Of a DNA stretch of 64,000 nucleotides, positions 24,986 to 34,780 are shown one piece after another; within the stretch, counting starts at the first letter, position 1; each line of letters opens with the position of its first letter. The stretch covers positions 18,373,117 to 18,437,116 of the forward strand of contig NC_079976.1 of NCBI RefSeq assembly GCF_029852145.1. Direction: 5' to 3'. Source of the DNA: Microplitis mediator. Taxonomy: Eukaryota; Arthropoda; Insecta; Hymenoptera; Braconidae. The position numbers were made by a program, and so were the translations under genes. The notes beneath the pieces were generated by a model, which did no database searches, was not told the origin of the DNA, and was given only the letters and a program-made list of their open reading frames with translations.

Positions 24986-24986
<1 letters not shown>
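24730..24986 (+). repeat. 3' LTR of the non-autonomous LTR element
   Basis: Begins TGTAACGAATG, ends CACTACA, and is the same length as the 5' LTR with about two substitutions. It is followed by a TA microsatellite. Confidence 0.85.

Positions 24987-25027
<41 letters not shown>
24987..25027. repeat. TA microsatellite
   Basis: An almost pure TA run between the 3' LTR and the next LTR-like element. Confidence 0.9.
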
Positions 25028-25030
<3 letters not shown>

Positions 25031-26074
25031 AACATGAGAAAAATTCGACATCGACCCGAGGTTTGAAATTATTTGAATAAAATAAATAGTTATCCGGTGA
25101 GCCAATTCTGGTGACACCTATGAGCAAAAATTCCGACTTTGACCAAGCAATCGACTCGACGCATGAATCGTCACGAGAGATCCGGTATAGACGCCGAACG
25201 GAACGGCCACGTTTTTTTTATTTGAACAATTCGACTCTGAACAATTTTCGATTTCGGCGTACGAACAATTTGAATTACGACTGAAGATCAATCCGAGTTT
25301 GATCAAGGAACAATAAATCGCGACAATTAATTTCGACCCATAATAACTGCTTCCGTGAACAAGTGAACAAGCCGAAGCATCGGCGCGAATCTGAACAAAG
25401 TATACGACTGAATTGTTCTGTTATTAAACGAGTGAAGTGCAATAATAATCAATTAATAAAATAATTAATTTCGCGTAATAACTGTGTGATAGTGAAATTG
25501 AACGCGTTGCCGAAATAAAATATTATTTTATATTTTATTTTATTTCGTTCGAGTAATTCTGAGAATTACGGATTATCCGTGTCTCATTCGTACCGAGTCG
25601 AGTCTTACGTTTACAATACTCTGACGTCATTCGTCAAGTATTTTGTGTGAAAAATAAAATGATTTTATTTTAATTTCGTCAACCGACTGTGTTTTCTCCG
25701 AGCAATGAACTAATCGTGATTTTTTTTATCAACTACGATTTTTTTTGATAATTTTGTTTATATCGAGTCAAGCCGACAACGGCAAATTATTATTTTGTTT
25801 GTAACCGATTATTTTCGTGAGACCGATCAATTTATTATTCTGTGTTCAATGTACGATTAATTAATTTTGTTTAATTCTGATCAATTATTTATCGTAATCT
25901 TAAGTGCCTGACCTCTCCCCGATCCGCCACCCTGAGTCGACATTTTTGATAATTGTTTAATTGGTGATATTAAAATCACCTGGCACCCAACTATAAATTT
26001 TGAACAAGGTTGCCAATAATCGTAAGTGTATTCGGACTTCACGCCGGTAGATCCCCGGTGGTGAAAAACCCGTT

Positions 26075-26077
<3 letters not shown>
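25028..26077. mobile_element. solo LTR, about 1050 bp
   Basis: The block begins TGTAACATGAG and ends CCCGTTACA, so the ends are the inverted pair TGTAAC/GTTACA. ATAT lies on both sides, which would be a 4-bp duplication if not part of the TA run. There is no internal coding sequence. AATAAAATAAATAG near the left and a CpG-bearing interior fit LTR regulatory DNA. The orientation is not certain because both strands begin TGTAAC. Confidence 0.65.
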
Positions 26078-26112
<35 letters not shown>

Positions 26113-26419
26113 GTGGTTCGGCTTCACTCCGCGAGATGGCATCTACAACTCGCGCCTCTCACAGTATCTCGTCCCTACACCTATTTCAATATATAACATT
26201 TTCCAACATGTTACTTCCAACTCGGCGTCTTAGGGGGGTATACGATAGACACACCTAACTGAGGAGTATCAGCTATCTTATACTTAGACGAAACGCCTCT
26301 CTCCCCACAAATACCTTTTTCTATCTCTCCTCTTCTCATCCTCTCTCACAACGTTTCACTCTTTGGTAGTTGGCGACTTAAGCAGTGATTATTGCAATCT
26401 AAACCTAAAGTATCGTCGC

Positions 26420-26457
<38 letters not shown>
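26078..26457. repeat. TA microsatellites with a 315-bp unclassified spacer
   Basis: TA runs at about 26078-26107 and 26423-26457 bracket unclassified sequence (GGTGGTTCGGCTTCACTCCG ... AGTATCGTCGCC). The spacer is GC-richer than average, has no gene, and lacks TG..CA ends. Confidence 0.6.
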
Positions 26458-26461
<4 letters not shown>

Positions 26462-27155
26462 GGAAAGTCATTACAAGCTTGGGCGTTATCCCGAGTATTG
26501 GTCTCAATATTAATATCTCTCAATTTTATTTAAAATATAAACGAATAATAATCATGCATCACAGTGATTTAATATTAAAAGTATTGTTCACAAATAATGA
26601 TACTTAGACAAGTAATATAATGAAGATAGTGTCGCACAAATATCAAAATACACTAAATACTAATTAATGCAATAATTGATTACACAGGAAATCATAATAA
26701 TTGTAATACACGACAGTCCCATAATATTCAAATAAAACCCGATCGAATAATTTATAAATACTACGGTAAACTAGGCTCGAGAACGAATCCACAGTCAACA
26801 GGACAACTTGAACTCGCAAAACGAATGATCAATCAGAACTGACCGATTCAACTAGTCCAAAAACTCTGTACTCTTCATTAAAAACCTTCTAGTCAAAATA
26901 TTAAAAGAAGGACAACAATCTTATTATCTTACTATCTTGTCCTCTGTGTCTTACTATATCCATCCTGTGACCGTGGCTACGTTTGGTGAACAGATGTCAC
27001 AGCGAGCCTAAGCCTCCCGCAATAAACATAATCGACTTAAGTTGTACACAACTAGAGCTTAAATTTTATTCAATTGTTACTGTAAAAACTAGTCTCGACT
27101 GTTGGAAATTTCCCGTCCCATTGGAAAACCCCATTTTATTCTTTTATTTCCGACA
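26458..27155. mobile_element. solo LTR, about 700 bp
   Basis: Ends TGTCGGAAA and TTTCCGACA form a 9-base inverted pair with the TG..CA form of LTRs. TATA flanks both sides. No coding sequence was found. Confidence 0.6.
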
Positions 27156-27621
27156 TATATATGGGGCATTCCATGCCAAATCGTCCTACTGATGACTTTT
27201 GCATCTTCGATTTCGCTGAAATTGGGGCACTTTTTTGTACCCCTAGAAAAAGTTTTCCATGAATTTTTTCAAATTTTTTCATCCAGCCAATCGGGAGATA
27301 TGAATTTTATAAGATTTCGGGGATTTTCTTTTTAAATAGTCGTAACTTAGTGGAAAGTTGTCCGATTTGGATCTTTTTTTTTTCAAATTCGTGTTTTTTG
27401 ATGAATTCTCTAAAAAATTTATGCAAAAAATTATTTATTATGTATTTGATTGTTTTTTTATAATTTTAAACTTAAAACAGCGATTTTAAGATTGTTTGTA
27501 TCCTTCGATTATTTTTTTTAAATTATCAAAAATATTACTCCCCAAAACACGAATTTTGAGCCTAGTCTCGTAATAGGATAATGATCGGTTATAATTTTTT
27601 TTAAATTTTGAAATTAATTAG

Positions 27622-28138
27622 GGGAAGGGGGGGCAAAAGGGGGTAGAGTAGGCAAAACGAGGTACCCCCAAAATTTTATGAAAAAAAAATTTTATATTTC
27701 CAATGGTTTTTAAACATTCTAAAATCAATTCTGTAAATATAATTAAGCGTTACTTTGAATTTTTTTTGGTAAACTTTTTCAAAAATCAATTGTCAGTTGA
27801 AAAATATTAATGATGCTTGTTTTATGATAAAAGCTATTAAAAAATTTTTTTCTTCTTTTGTATCCAATAAACACGTAAAATATAATTTTTCTTCATGTAA
27901 ATTACTTTAAAAAAATTCAACTTAATCAAATTCATTTAAAATCCAGAAATTTTTTTTTTTTACCTTTTTTAGGGGGTACCCCACTTTGCCCGTAGAAATG
28001 AAAAATTTTTTTTTTCAACGGTAACTGGAAATTTCTTCTATTTACTTTGAATATCATTAAAAAAAAAAGATTTAGCGTATTCGAGTCCTCGATAACTTGG
28101 TATTTCCTTAAGTACCCTATTTTGCCCCTCCCTCCCCT
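27622..28138. mobile_element. nested MITE with GGGGAAGGGGGGGCAAAA ends
   Basis: Left AGGGGAAGGGGGGGCAAAAG and right TTTTGCCCCTCCCTCCCCT are inverted. The sequence outside it is the foldback arm, which continues on both sides and pairs with the opposite arm, showing this is a later insertion. It is non-coding. Confidence 0.65.
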
Positions 28139-28284
28139 GTATTTTTTTTTTATGTCTTTTTTTATTATTTATGTATTATTATACGCGGTTTTATGAGATG
28201 ATATCTGAAAGAATACCATACATTATGATAATAAACAATTAAAGTCAACATTTAAAGTTCTAGGTTTAATTTTATTTATAACTT

Positions 28285-28884
28285 TTATAAGGTTTTTTTT
28301 AATTTTTTTTGGCGTTTAAATATTTTACACGAATAAGTCTCAGTTGAGCTAGATATCAGTTTCATTGTAAGAGATCCATCTGTATTTGGCATAGCGCAAT
28401 GATACTTTTGTGTACCGGTGATAGTTTTAGCTTTGGAATAACGCATATTTAAAGTCTCCGTTGCTTTTTCATAATCTGCAGTAGTTGAATATCTTGCTTC
28501 GATTTTTAGCAAGTTATTTGGTTGCACAGCCCATTGATACAATTCTTGGGGGTTTGATATTTGTTTATCAAATGGTAGTTGAAGACTAGCTCTTGCTGCA
28601 GCTCGTTTTAGTGTTCCTCCTACACCGTCACAAGGTCCTTTGCCATAGTAACTGGCAAAGAAATGCCATTCAGCATTTACTCCAAAATCTTCTTTGTGAT
28701 AATATAAATTAAGAAAGTTTTTGAAGTTTTTGAATTGTTGCGGAGCTCCATCGGAAAAGTAATAGATCTTTTTAGCAGTATCGGACAAAGACTTTATAAA
28801 ATCAGTAACGATTTTCAAAAAGACGTTAACTGCAGTCGAGTCATGTATGTTACAGTCCGATATGATCACTAAACTTCTGTGCAA
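28285..28884 (-). CDS. TE-encoded protein fragment, SDGAPQQFKN family
   Basis: About 200 residues and probably the 3' exon of a longer protein: the frame is open upstream to about 28914 and lacks a convincing ATG (the listed start is a TTG). Motifs visible are HDSTAVNVF, then YYFSDGAPQQFKNFKNF, then AEWHFFASYYGKGPCDGVGG followed by TLKRAAARASLQ. I know this motif set from many uncharacterised arthropod proteins that occur in multiple copies. The Asp residues in SDGA and CDGVGG could be part of a DDE-type active site, but I cannot confirm it. The frame sits in the loop of the foldback element, as an encoded transposase or passenger gene would. No internal stops occur within these 200 codons. 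Function is not established. Confidence 0.55.
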   Translation of the reverse strand: MHRSLVIISDCNIHDSTAVNVFLKIVTDFIKSLSDTAKKIYYFSDGAPQQFKNFKNFLNLYYHKEDFGVNAEWHFFASYYGKGPCDGVGGTLKRAAARASLQLPFDKQISNPQELYQWAVQPNNLLKIEARYSTTADYEKATETLNMRYSKAKTITGTQKYHCAMPNTDGSLTMKLISSSTETYSCKIFKRQKKLKKTL

Positions 28885-29846
28885 TAATTCGTTATTGTTC
28901 TTAAAATAAATTTTAACTTATAGTCACTTAATTTTCAGAAGCGTATCGTGGAATGTAATTAAGAATCAAAACGAATGTCAGATGACAGGCGAACGCAGCA
29001 CCACATAGTGGTTGAGTAGTTAAATACTAACGACACCAGTGACCATCACAAATGTTCTTTTTTTAGTATATGGGTCATTTCAAACCAAATTACCAGATTT
29101 TGAAAATTATCTTTTTAGATTCAGTAGATTTTTTTGTTTTTGTACGAATCAAAAGACACCTACCCCTAAATTTTTAGCCCTTAATTTTAAAAATCCTCGA
29201 AGATATTAATTTGTGAATATCGCAAAAAAATAACGGAATGGTAATTTTCAGAAATTATGAACTACTGATTAGTTATTATTCTATATATTCTGACTAGTTA
29301 TTATTCTTTATATTGAAATTTCGGTAGGAAATCGCCAAGAGTACATAAATAATAAAAAAAGACATTAAAAAAAATATAATTAATTTCAAAATTAAAAAAA
29401 AATTATAACCGATCATTATCCCATTACGAGACTAGGCTCAAAATTCGTGTTTTGGGGAGTAATATTTTTGATAATTTAAAAAAAAAAATCGAAGGATACA
29501 AACAATCTTAAAATCGCTGTCTTAAGTTTAAAATTATAAAAAAACAATCAAATACATAATAAATAATTTTTTGCATAAATTTTTTAGAGAATTCATCAAA
29601 AAACACGAATTTTGAAAAAAAAAAAGATCCAAATCGGACAACTTTCCACTAAGTTATGGCTATTTAAAAATAAAATCCCCGAAATCTTATAAAATTCATA
29701 TCTCCCGATTGGCTGGATGAAAAAATTTGAAAAAATTCATGGAAAGCTTTTTCTAGGGGTACAAAAAAGTGCCCCAATTTCAGCGAAATCGAAGATGCAA
29801 AAGTCATCAGTAGGACGATTTGGCATGGAATGCCCCATATATATTA

Positions 29847-30859
29847 GGGTGATCCAAAAAATAACAAGTTTTTTTTTTCTCGCAAACACGTTCAAAAGTT
29901 TCATTTAGATAAAAAAAGACGCCTGTGAAAATTAGAGCTCTTAATATCAATATTAACATTGTCCGCATTGCACTTTTCTATTTCCCATAAGAATAACATG
30001 GGAAAAATTTTTTTTATGTCTTCTGATTTTTATAAGTAGCTAACGATGCATCATAGGAATAATTGGCAGGAATGTTTTTGTAGGGAATTGAATGCTCTAC
30101 AAAAAAAAATTCTTATCATTTTTTGTGGAATCTATTTGTTCAAAAGTTATTTGAGGTTGAAGTCGAATTCATATTAACTTTTGAGATTTTCTTACTTTTC
30201 CGTCGAAACTATCAGACCTATTACAAAATATCATTGGACCTTTTTTTTAGACAATTTTATTCCCTAGAAGTTATTTCGAATAAAGTTTTTTCGAATTCCG
30301 CATTGTTTTCTAGTTATTTTCATTTTAATGACATGCTCATAATGAAAATAGTCTTCTGATCGATTTTAAGAGCTTGACATCAAAATGAAAATAACTAGAA
30401 AACAATGCGGAATTCGAAAAAACTTTGTAAGAAATAACTTCTAGGGAATAAAATTGTCTACAAAAAGCTCCTTTAATATTTTGTAATAGGTCTGATAGTT
30501 TCGCCGGAAAACTAAAAAGATCTCAAAATTTAATATGAATTCGACTTCAACTTCAAATAACTTTTAAACAAATAAATTCCTCAAAAAATGATAGGAATCT
30601 TTTTTTGTAGAACATTCAATTCCCTACAAAAACATGCCTACTAATTATTCCTATGACGCATCATTAGCTACTTATAAAAATCAGAAGACGTAAAAAAAAA
30701 TTTTTCCATGTTATTCTTATGGAAAATAGAAAAGTGCGATGAGGACCCTCCTAATGTTAATATTAAGAGCTCTAATTTTCACAGGCGTCTATTTTTTTCT
30801 AAATGAAACTTTTGAACCTGTTTGCGAGAAAAAAAAATTTGTTATTTTTTGGATCACCC
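29847..30859. mobile_element. 1.0 kb palindromic element, TA duplication, GGGTG end
   Basis: Ends GGGTGATCCAAAAAATAAC and its complement are flanked by TA (29845-29846 and 30860-30861). The arms are near-identical inverted copies meeting near 30355. It is related in sequence and length to 17161-18170. It lies only about 8 bases from the previous foldback element. Confidence 0.85.
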
Positions 30860-31632
30860 TAATATATATATATATATATATTTACATTCTTCTGTACTGT
30901 CTCTGGGCTCTACCACCAGTTTGTGGTTGGGGGCGCTATAGTTTCACCATACTACTTATATCACTATTCATGTTAATTTTACATATATATATATATATAT
31001 ATAGATATAGTTATACAGCTTTTTTTAATTCTTTTATTAATTGTAATTAAACGACACTGCGTTGCCTAGCCATTCGCAATAGGAGACCTACAATTATTTC
31101 AAAGAATTTAAAAAAAAAAATTTGATTTAATTACTACATTTTTTCGCAAGTTACAATGTATACGGGTTTCAAATTTCACGAACAGGAAATTTTTTTAATC
31201 TATTTTGATGTTTTTTCCGTTTCTATTGAACTAAATAAATTTTTGAAGAATATGGTATTAACATCCATTAAATTATCTTCTAAATAGGATGCAAATTATC
31301 TTAATTCTGTGAACTAACAAGGGTATAATAATTGAAATAGTTGCCGAAGTGAGGCGTAAAAAATTTTTCGATCGTAAAGCACAATAATGCTTCGCGTCAT
31401 GAGTCGTGCAAAATTTCTTTGCTAATTTTTTCTTTAATTAGAAAAGTCAAATTTTGTACATTTTAGCAAATTTTTGGGTTATAGCAAATTTTATTTTTGT
31501 ATTTATAAGCGAATATTAATGATAATAATAATTGAGTAATCAAATTTTTTCATCAGATCTTAAGGGTCAGAATAAATTTTGTTTATATTGACTTAATATT
31601 ACTGATATATAATTAGTTAAGATATATTTTAT
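30860..31632. other. TA microsatellites and AT-rich spacer
   Basis: TA runs at about 30862-30880 and 30983-31003 flank about 100 bases of mixed sequence. The remainder to 31632 is AT-rich with no recognisable gene. Confidence 0.5.
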
Positions 31633-32486
31633 TTAATTTTCCACATTTGATATCCAATTTTTTTTATTACAATTTGAAAAGTTGTTGACGTGTCTTTTTA
31701 CAATTTGTAATAAGCCTTGAAATAGATCATCATTTTTAGTTAAACACTGATTATAGTTTTGAAACTAATGCTACATGTCGTTCCGCTACGTCATTGATCA
31801 ATTTTAGCTCATTAAAAAATCGATTACTTTTTTGATAGCTGTCAGTTATTGGCCAAAGACTGACGTCTTTGTTGAGGAAGTCAAATGGTAGATTACAGCT
31901 TCTTAATAAATTCAGCGATCTATGAGATACAAAATCACTTACGTCTTTGTTCAGTAATGATTGTATTTCATTATTGTTTATAATGAAACGCTTCTTATTT
32001 ACTGGATTTTCATTCATAGGAGTTTTTATTGCATGAACGATTTTTTTTTTTCATTTTTACTGAAACATTAGTGTCAAATAAAGCTAAAGCAGCTGTTTGT
32101 TCGGAGAGGTACCATAAATGTTTGGCCAACTTTTCCGAAGCGTTCTTGGACACTGCTGGATTTGTTTTATTATACAATAGTAAATCTTGCATTAATATTA
32201 AGTCATTATTCGGTGCCATCATTACAGAAGGCGCTAAAAACCATGTTATAACATAAAATTTTATAATAAAAATACAAATTTGACGTAATCGTACTAATTC
32301 TTTTTCAGTCATTCTGAATTGTTTCCTAAATATAAATCTTTTTAGACTGTATATGGCTTTAGCCATCCACCTAGCATGATGTGAAGCTCCAGGAGGTTTA
32401 AACGTTACTTTGTCCGCAGATGTACAACCGCGAAATATTGAAGCTAGCAGAAGGAATTCATTGTAATCATTTCTTGGTTCAGAAAC
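31633..32486 (-). pseudogene. TE-type protein remnant, PPGASHHARWMAKAIY family
   Basis: The minus strand from a plausible splice acceptor (AG just before 32486) reads EPRNDYNEF, a PPGASHHARWMAKAIYSL motif, ICIFIIKFYVITWF, APNNDLIL and HLWYLSEQTAALALFD. The frame is lost in an A-run near 32045 and resumes with KRFIINNNEIQSLLN, DFVSHRSLNLLR and LINDVAERHVALVS. It shifts again near 31765, and YNQCLTKNDDLFQGLLQIVK carries on to a stop at 31633. I recognise this motif order from uncharacterised multi-copy proteins in aphids, hydra and wasps; no function is known to me. Two frameshifts mark it as dead. The missing 5' part is not visible upstream. Confidence 0.6.
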
Positions 32487-33006
32487 CTATTATAAACTAG
32501 GAATAATGTTTATTATAACTGTTTTATTAGTATAATTATTGATATTTATTAATGGTGGCTACATTAAAGGGAAACTCAAAAATATCAGAGAAATCTAAAC
32601 ATGTGAGAAAGTTAAAAAAATAACGGGAAGTATTCTTAAAAACCTTGAAAAATTTATAGCTGTAAGTAAAATGATATTTAAAATAACCACCTCCACTAAC
32701 GGCTACTCTAGTAGAAGGGTATTGCATCGAGATGCTATGACAAGTTGATAGAGTCCCGATACTAAGTTCCCTGTCTTCTATATATCTTCATCCGTCATAT
32801 GATGTCGTAGCGCAGAAGAAATCATAAAAAACATTCTAGTCTTCTGACTCTTAAAAAGGATACTGATAGTTTTAAGTGCTGTTGAGCAAAGCAATCTAGT
32901 CTTTTGTCTTTATAAAAGTATTGTTGCTAAATTTAAGTGATGATTCATCTCAAATACCAATTTTATGAATTATAATCTCCCTTAGCTAGGCCTTATTACC
33001 CGCCGG

Positions 33007-33064
<58 letters not shown>
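32487..33064. repeat. unassigned spacer ending in a TA microsatellite
   Basis: 32487-33010 has no recognisable gene (a 63-codon minus-strand frame has no recognised product). A TA run fills 33013-33064. Confidence 0.5.
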
Positions 33065-33066
<2 letters not shown>

Positions 33067-33067
<1 letters not shown>

Positions 33068-33949
33068 GGTGGCGCAAAAAAACCGACTATTTTTTTTTTT
33101 TCAATCTCGCATGAACATTTGTTGGTTTACGATGTTTTAAGAAGCCTCTCCACAAATCAGCTCGATAAAAAATTTTTAAGAGGTCGCTCACGAATTTTGA
33201 AAATATCGAAAATGATCGAAAGTAGGATTTTTATTAAAAAAATTTTTTTTTTCTCGTGGCAGCAATAGTTTATATTTGTAAAATCATGACTATGCTGAAA
33301 ATTTCAGCCCAAAATTTAAATATTTAAACGGCGCTCAAGAATTTTGAATGTTTCCGAGCGCAGTCTCTTGGACGTTTTTGAGCGACCCTTAAATATTAAT
33401 AATAAAGCTTCTCGATTTTTTCACCATCAATTTGCATGACAATGAATGGAAATATAACCCGAGAAATAGAAATAATAAGTTCTTTACATACTTTTTTATT
33501 TTTTAATTCAATTTGTAGGTTTTTTCGCTTATTCAAAACTGACCGAATTTCATTGTTTAAGACTGTTCTGTATATTTTTGGGTATGCAAAAGTTATATTT
33601 AAGGGAAATGACAACAATTGAGTTATAAAAACTAATTCAAACTATTAATTACATATTATCAGTTAATATTCGAAATTCTTGAGCGCCGTTTAAATATTTA
33701 TATTTTGGGCTGAAATTTTCAGCATAGTCATGATTTTACAAATATAAACTATTGCTGCCACGAGAAAAAAAAAATTTTTTAAATAAAAATCCGAATTCCG
33801 ATCATTTTCGATATTTTCAAAATTCGTGAGCGACCTCTTAAAAATTTTTTATCGAGCTGATTTGTGGAGAGGCTTCTTAAAACATCGTAAACCAACAAAT
33901 TTTCATGCGAGAATGAAAAAAAAAAAATAGTCGGTTTTTTTGCGCCACC

Positions 33950-33950
<1 letters not shown>
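33067..33950. mobile_element. 0.9 kb palindromic element, TA duplication, GGGTGGCGC end
   Basis: Ends GGGTGGCGCAAAAAAACCGA and its complement are flanked by TA. Inverted arms meet near 33508, and the frames at 33396-33621 on both strands are palindrome products. Long TA runs lie outside both ends. It is a third member of the GGGTG-ended group. Confidence 0.85.

Positions 33951-34017
<67 letters not shown>
33951..34017. repeat. TA microsatellite
   Basis: A nearly pure TA run of over 60 bases. Confidence 0.95.
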
Positions 34018-34018
<1 letters not shown>

Positions 34019-34780
34019 GATATAACGCAGTTTTGAGGACACGATTGCGTCTACAATTCTTATCAGATCTTAATGATATTTTCTACACTTATTCTATAGG
34101 CGGTTATCACGGTCCAGTTCGAAGATGGGCTAAATCGCTCAATTAGTTTAGAAGTTATGGCTATTTGAAATTTCCACGATTTTTCAAAAAAATTAGTTTT
34201 TATCCACTTTCAAGTTCATATAATTTCAAAACTAATACTCATAGACAATTTTCGTGAAAAGTATCTGAAAGCTTGCCTAATAAGCTTTAATTTAAGACCT
34301 TACATTTTATGTTTTGACCATTTCTTTTAATAATTTGATAGCAGTGAAAGTTTTAATGAAAAAAAAAAATGTTAAAAATATGGTTTTCATTCAACATCGC
34401 TTATGCATTTCCCATTATAATCCAATTTTGTCAGTTGTTTTTTATGATGAACAAAATAACCTGTAAATTTCACAGCAATTTTATATTTCAAAAGTATTCT
34501 TTTTATTATTTATGATGTATCAAAATATATATTTGTACGATATAATGTGCCTTGTCATCACGATAGCATTCGCAATTCTTAACGGATCGTCATGAAATTT
34601 CATACACTTATTTATTGGACAATTATCTTGATTAAGTTCGATCATAAGCCCAATCAGTCGATTAGTTAAGAATTTGTAGGTGCTTAAAATTTTCTTTTAT
34701 TTTCCTAAAAATGATTTTTATTTTGCCTTTATCCTTAAATAACTTTTAAATCGAAAGTGATAGCTCATATCTGGCAAATA

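Larger units (their letters stand above)
4300..24986 (+). mobile_element. non-autonomous LTR retroelement split by a Helentron
   Basis: Two 257-bp LTRs in direct orientation lie at 4300-4556 and 24730-24986. A primer-binding site follows the first and a polypurine tract precedes the second, so these are the two ends of one element and not two unrelated solo LTRs. After removing the Helentron at 4885-22453, about 3.1 kb remains. I see no gag, protease, reverse transcriptase or integrase in it, so it is a LARD/TRIM-like passenger. Related leader repeats occur on both sides of the Helentron, supporting the reconstruction. A 4-bp ATAT flanks both ends, though the microsatellite context weakens this as a target duplication. 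Confidence 0.8.
27161..29838. mobile_element. 2.7 kb foldback element carrying a protein remnant
   Basis: Ends ATGGGGCATTCCATGCC and GGCATGGAATGCCCCAT are inverted, and the arms match for about 490 bp (27163-27621 plus 28139-28175 against 29345-29836). A smaller element is nested in the left arm at 27622-28138. The loop (28176-29344) holds the minus-strand frame at 28285-28884. Long terminal repeats plus a possible transposase-like protein recall foldback/MULE-type elements such as FB-NOF, but that family assignment is tentative. TA-repeat DNA borders both ends. Confidence 0.7.

Noticed and set aside
26010..26607. Frames with runs of alternating Tyr and Ile
   Set aside because: They are translations of TA microsatellites; the same applies near 30739, 33940 and 37455.
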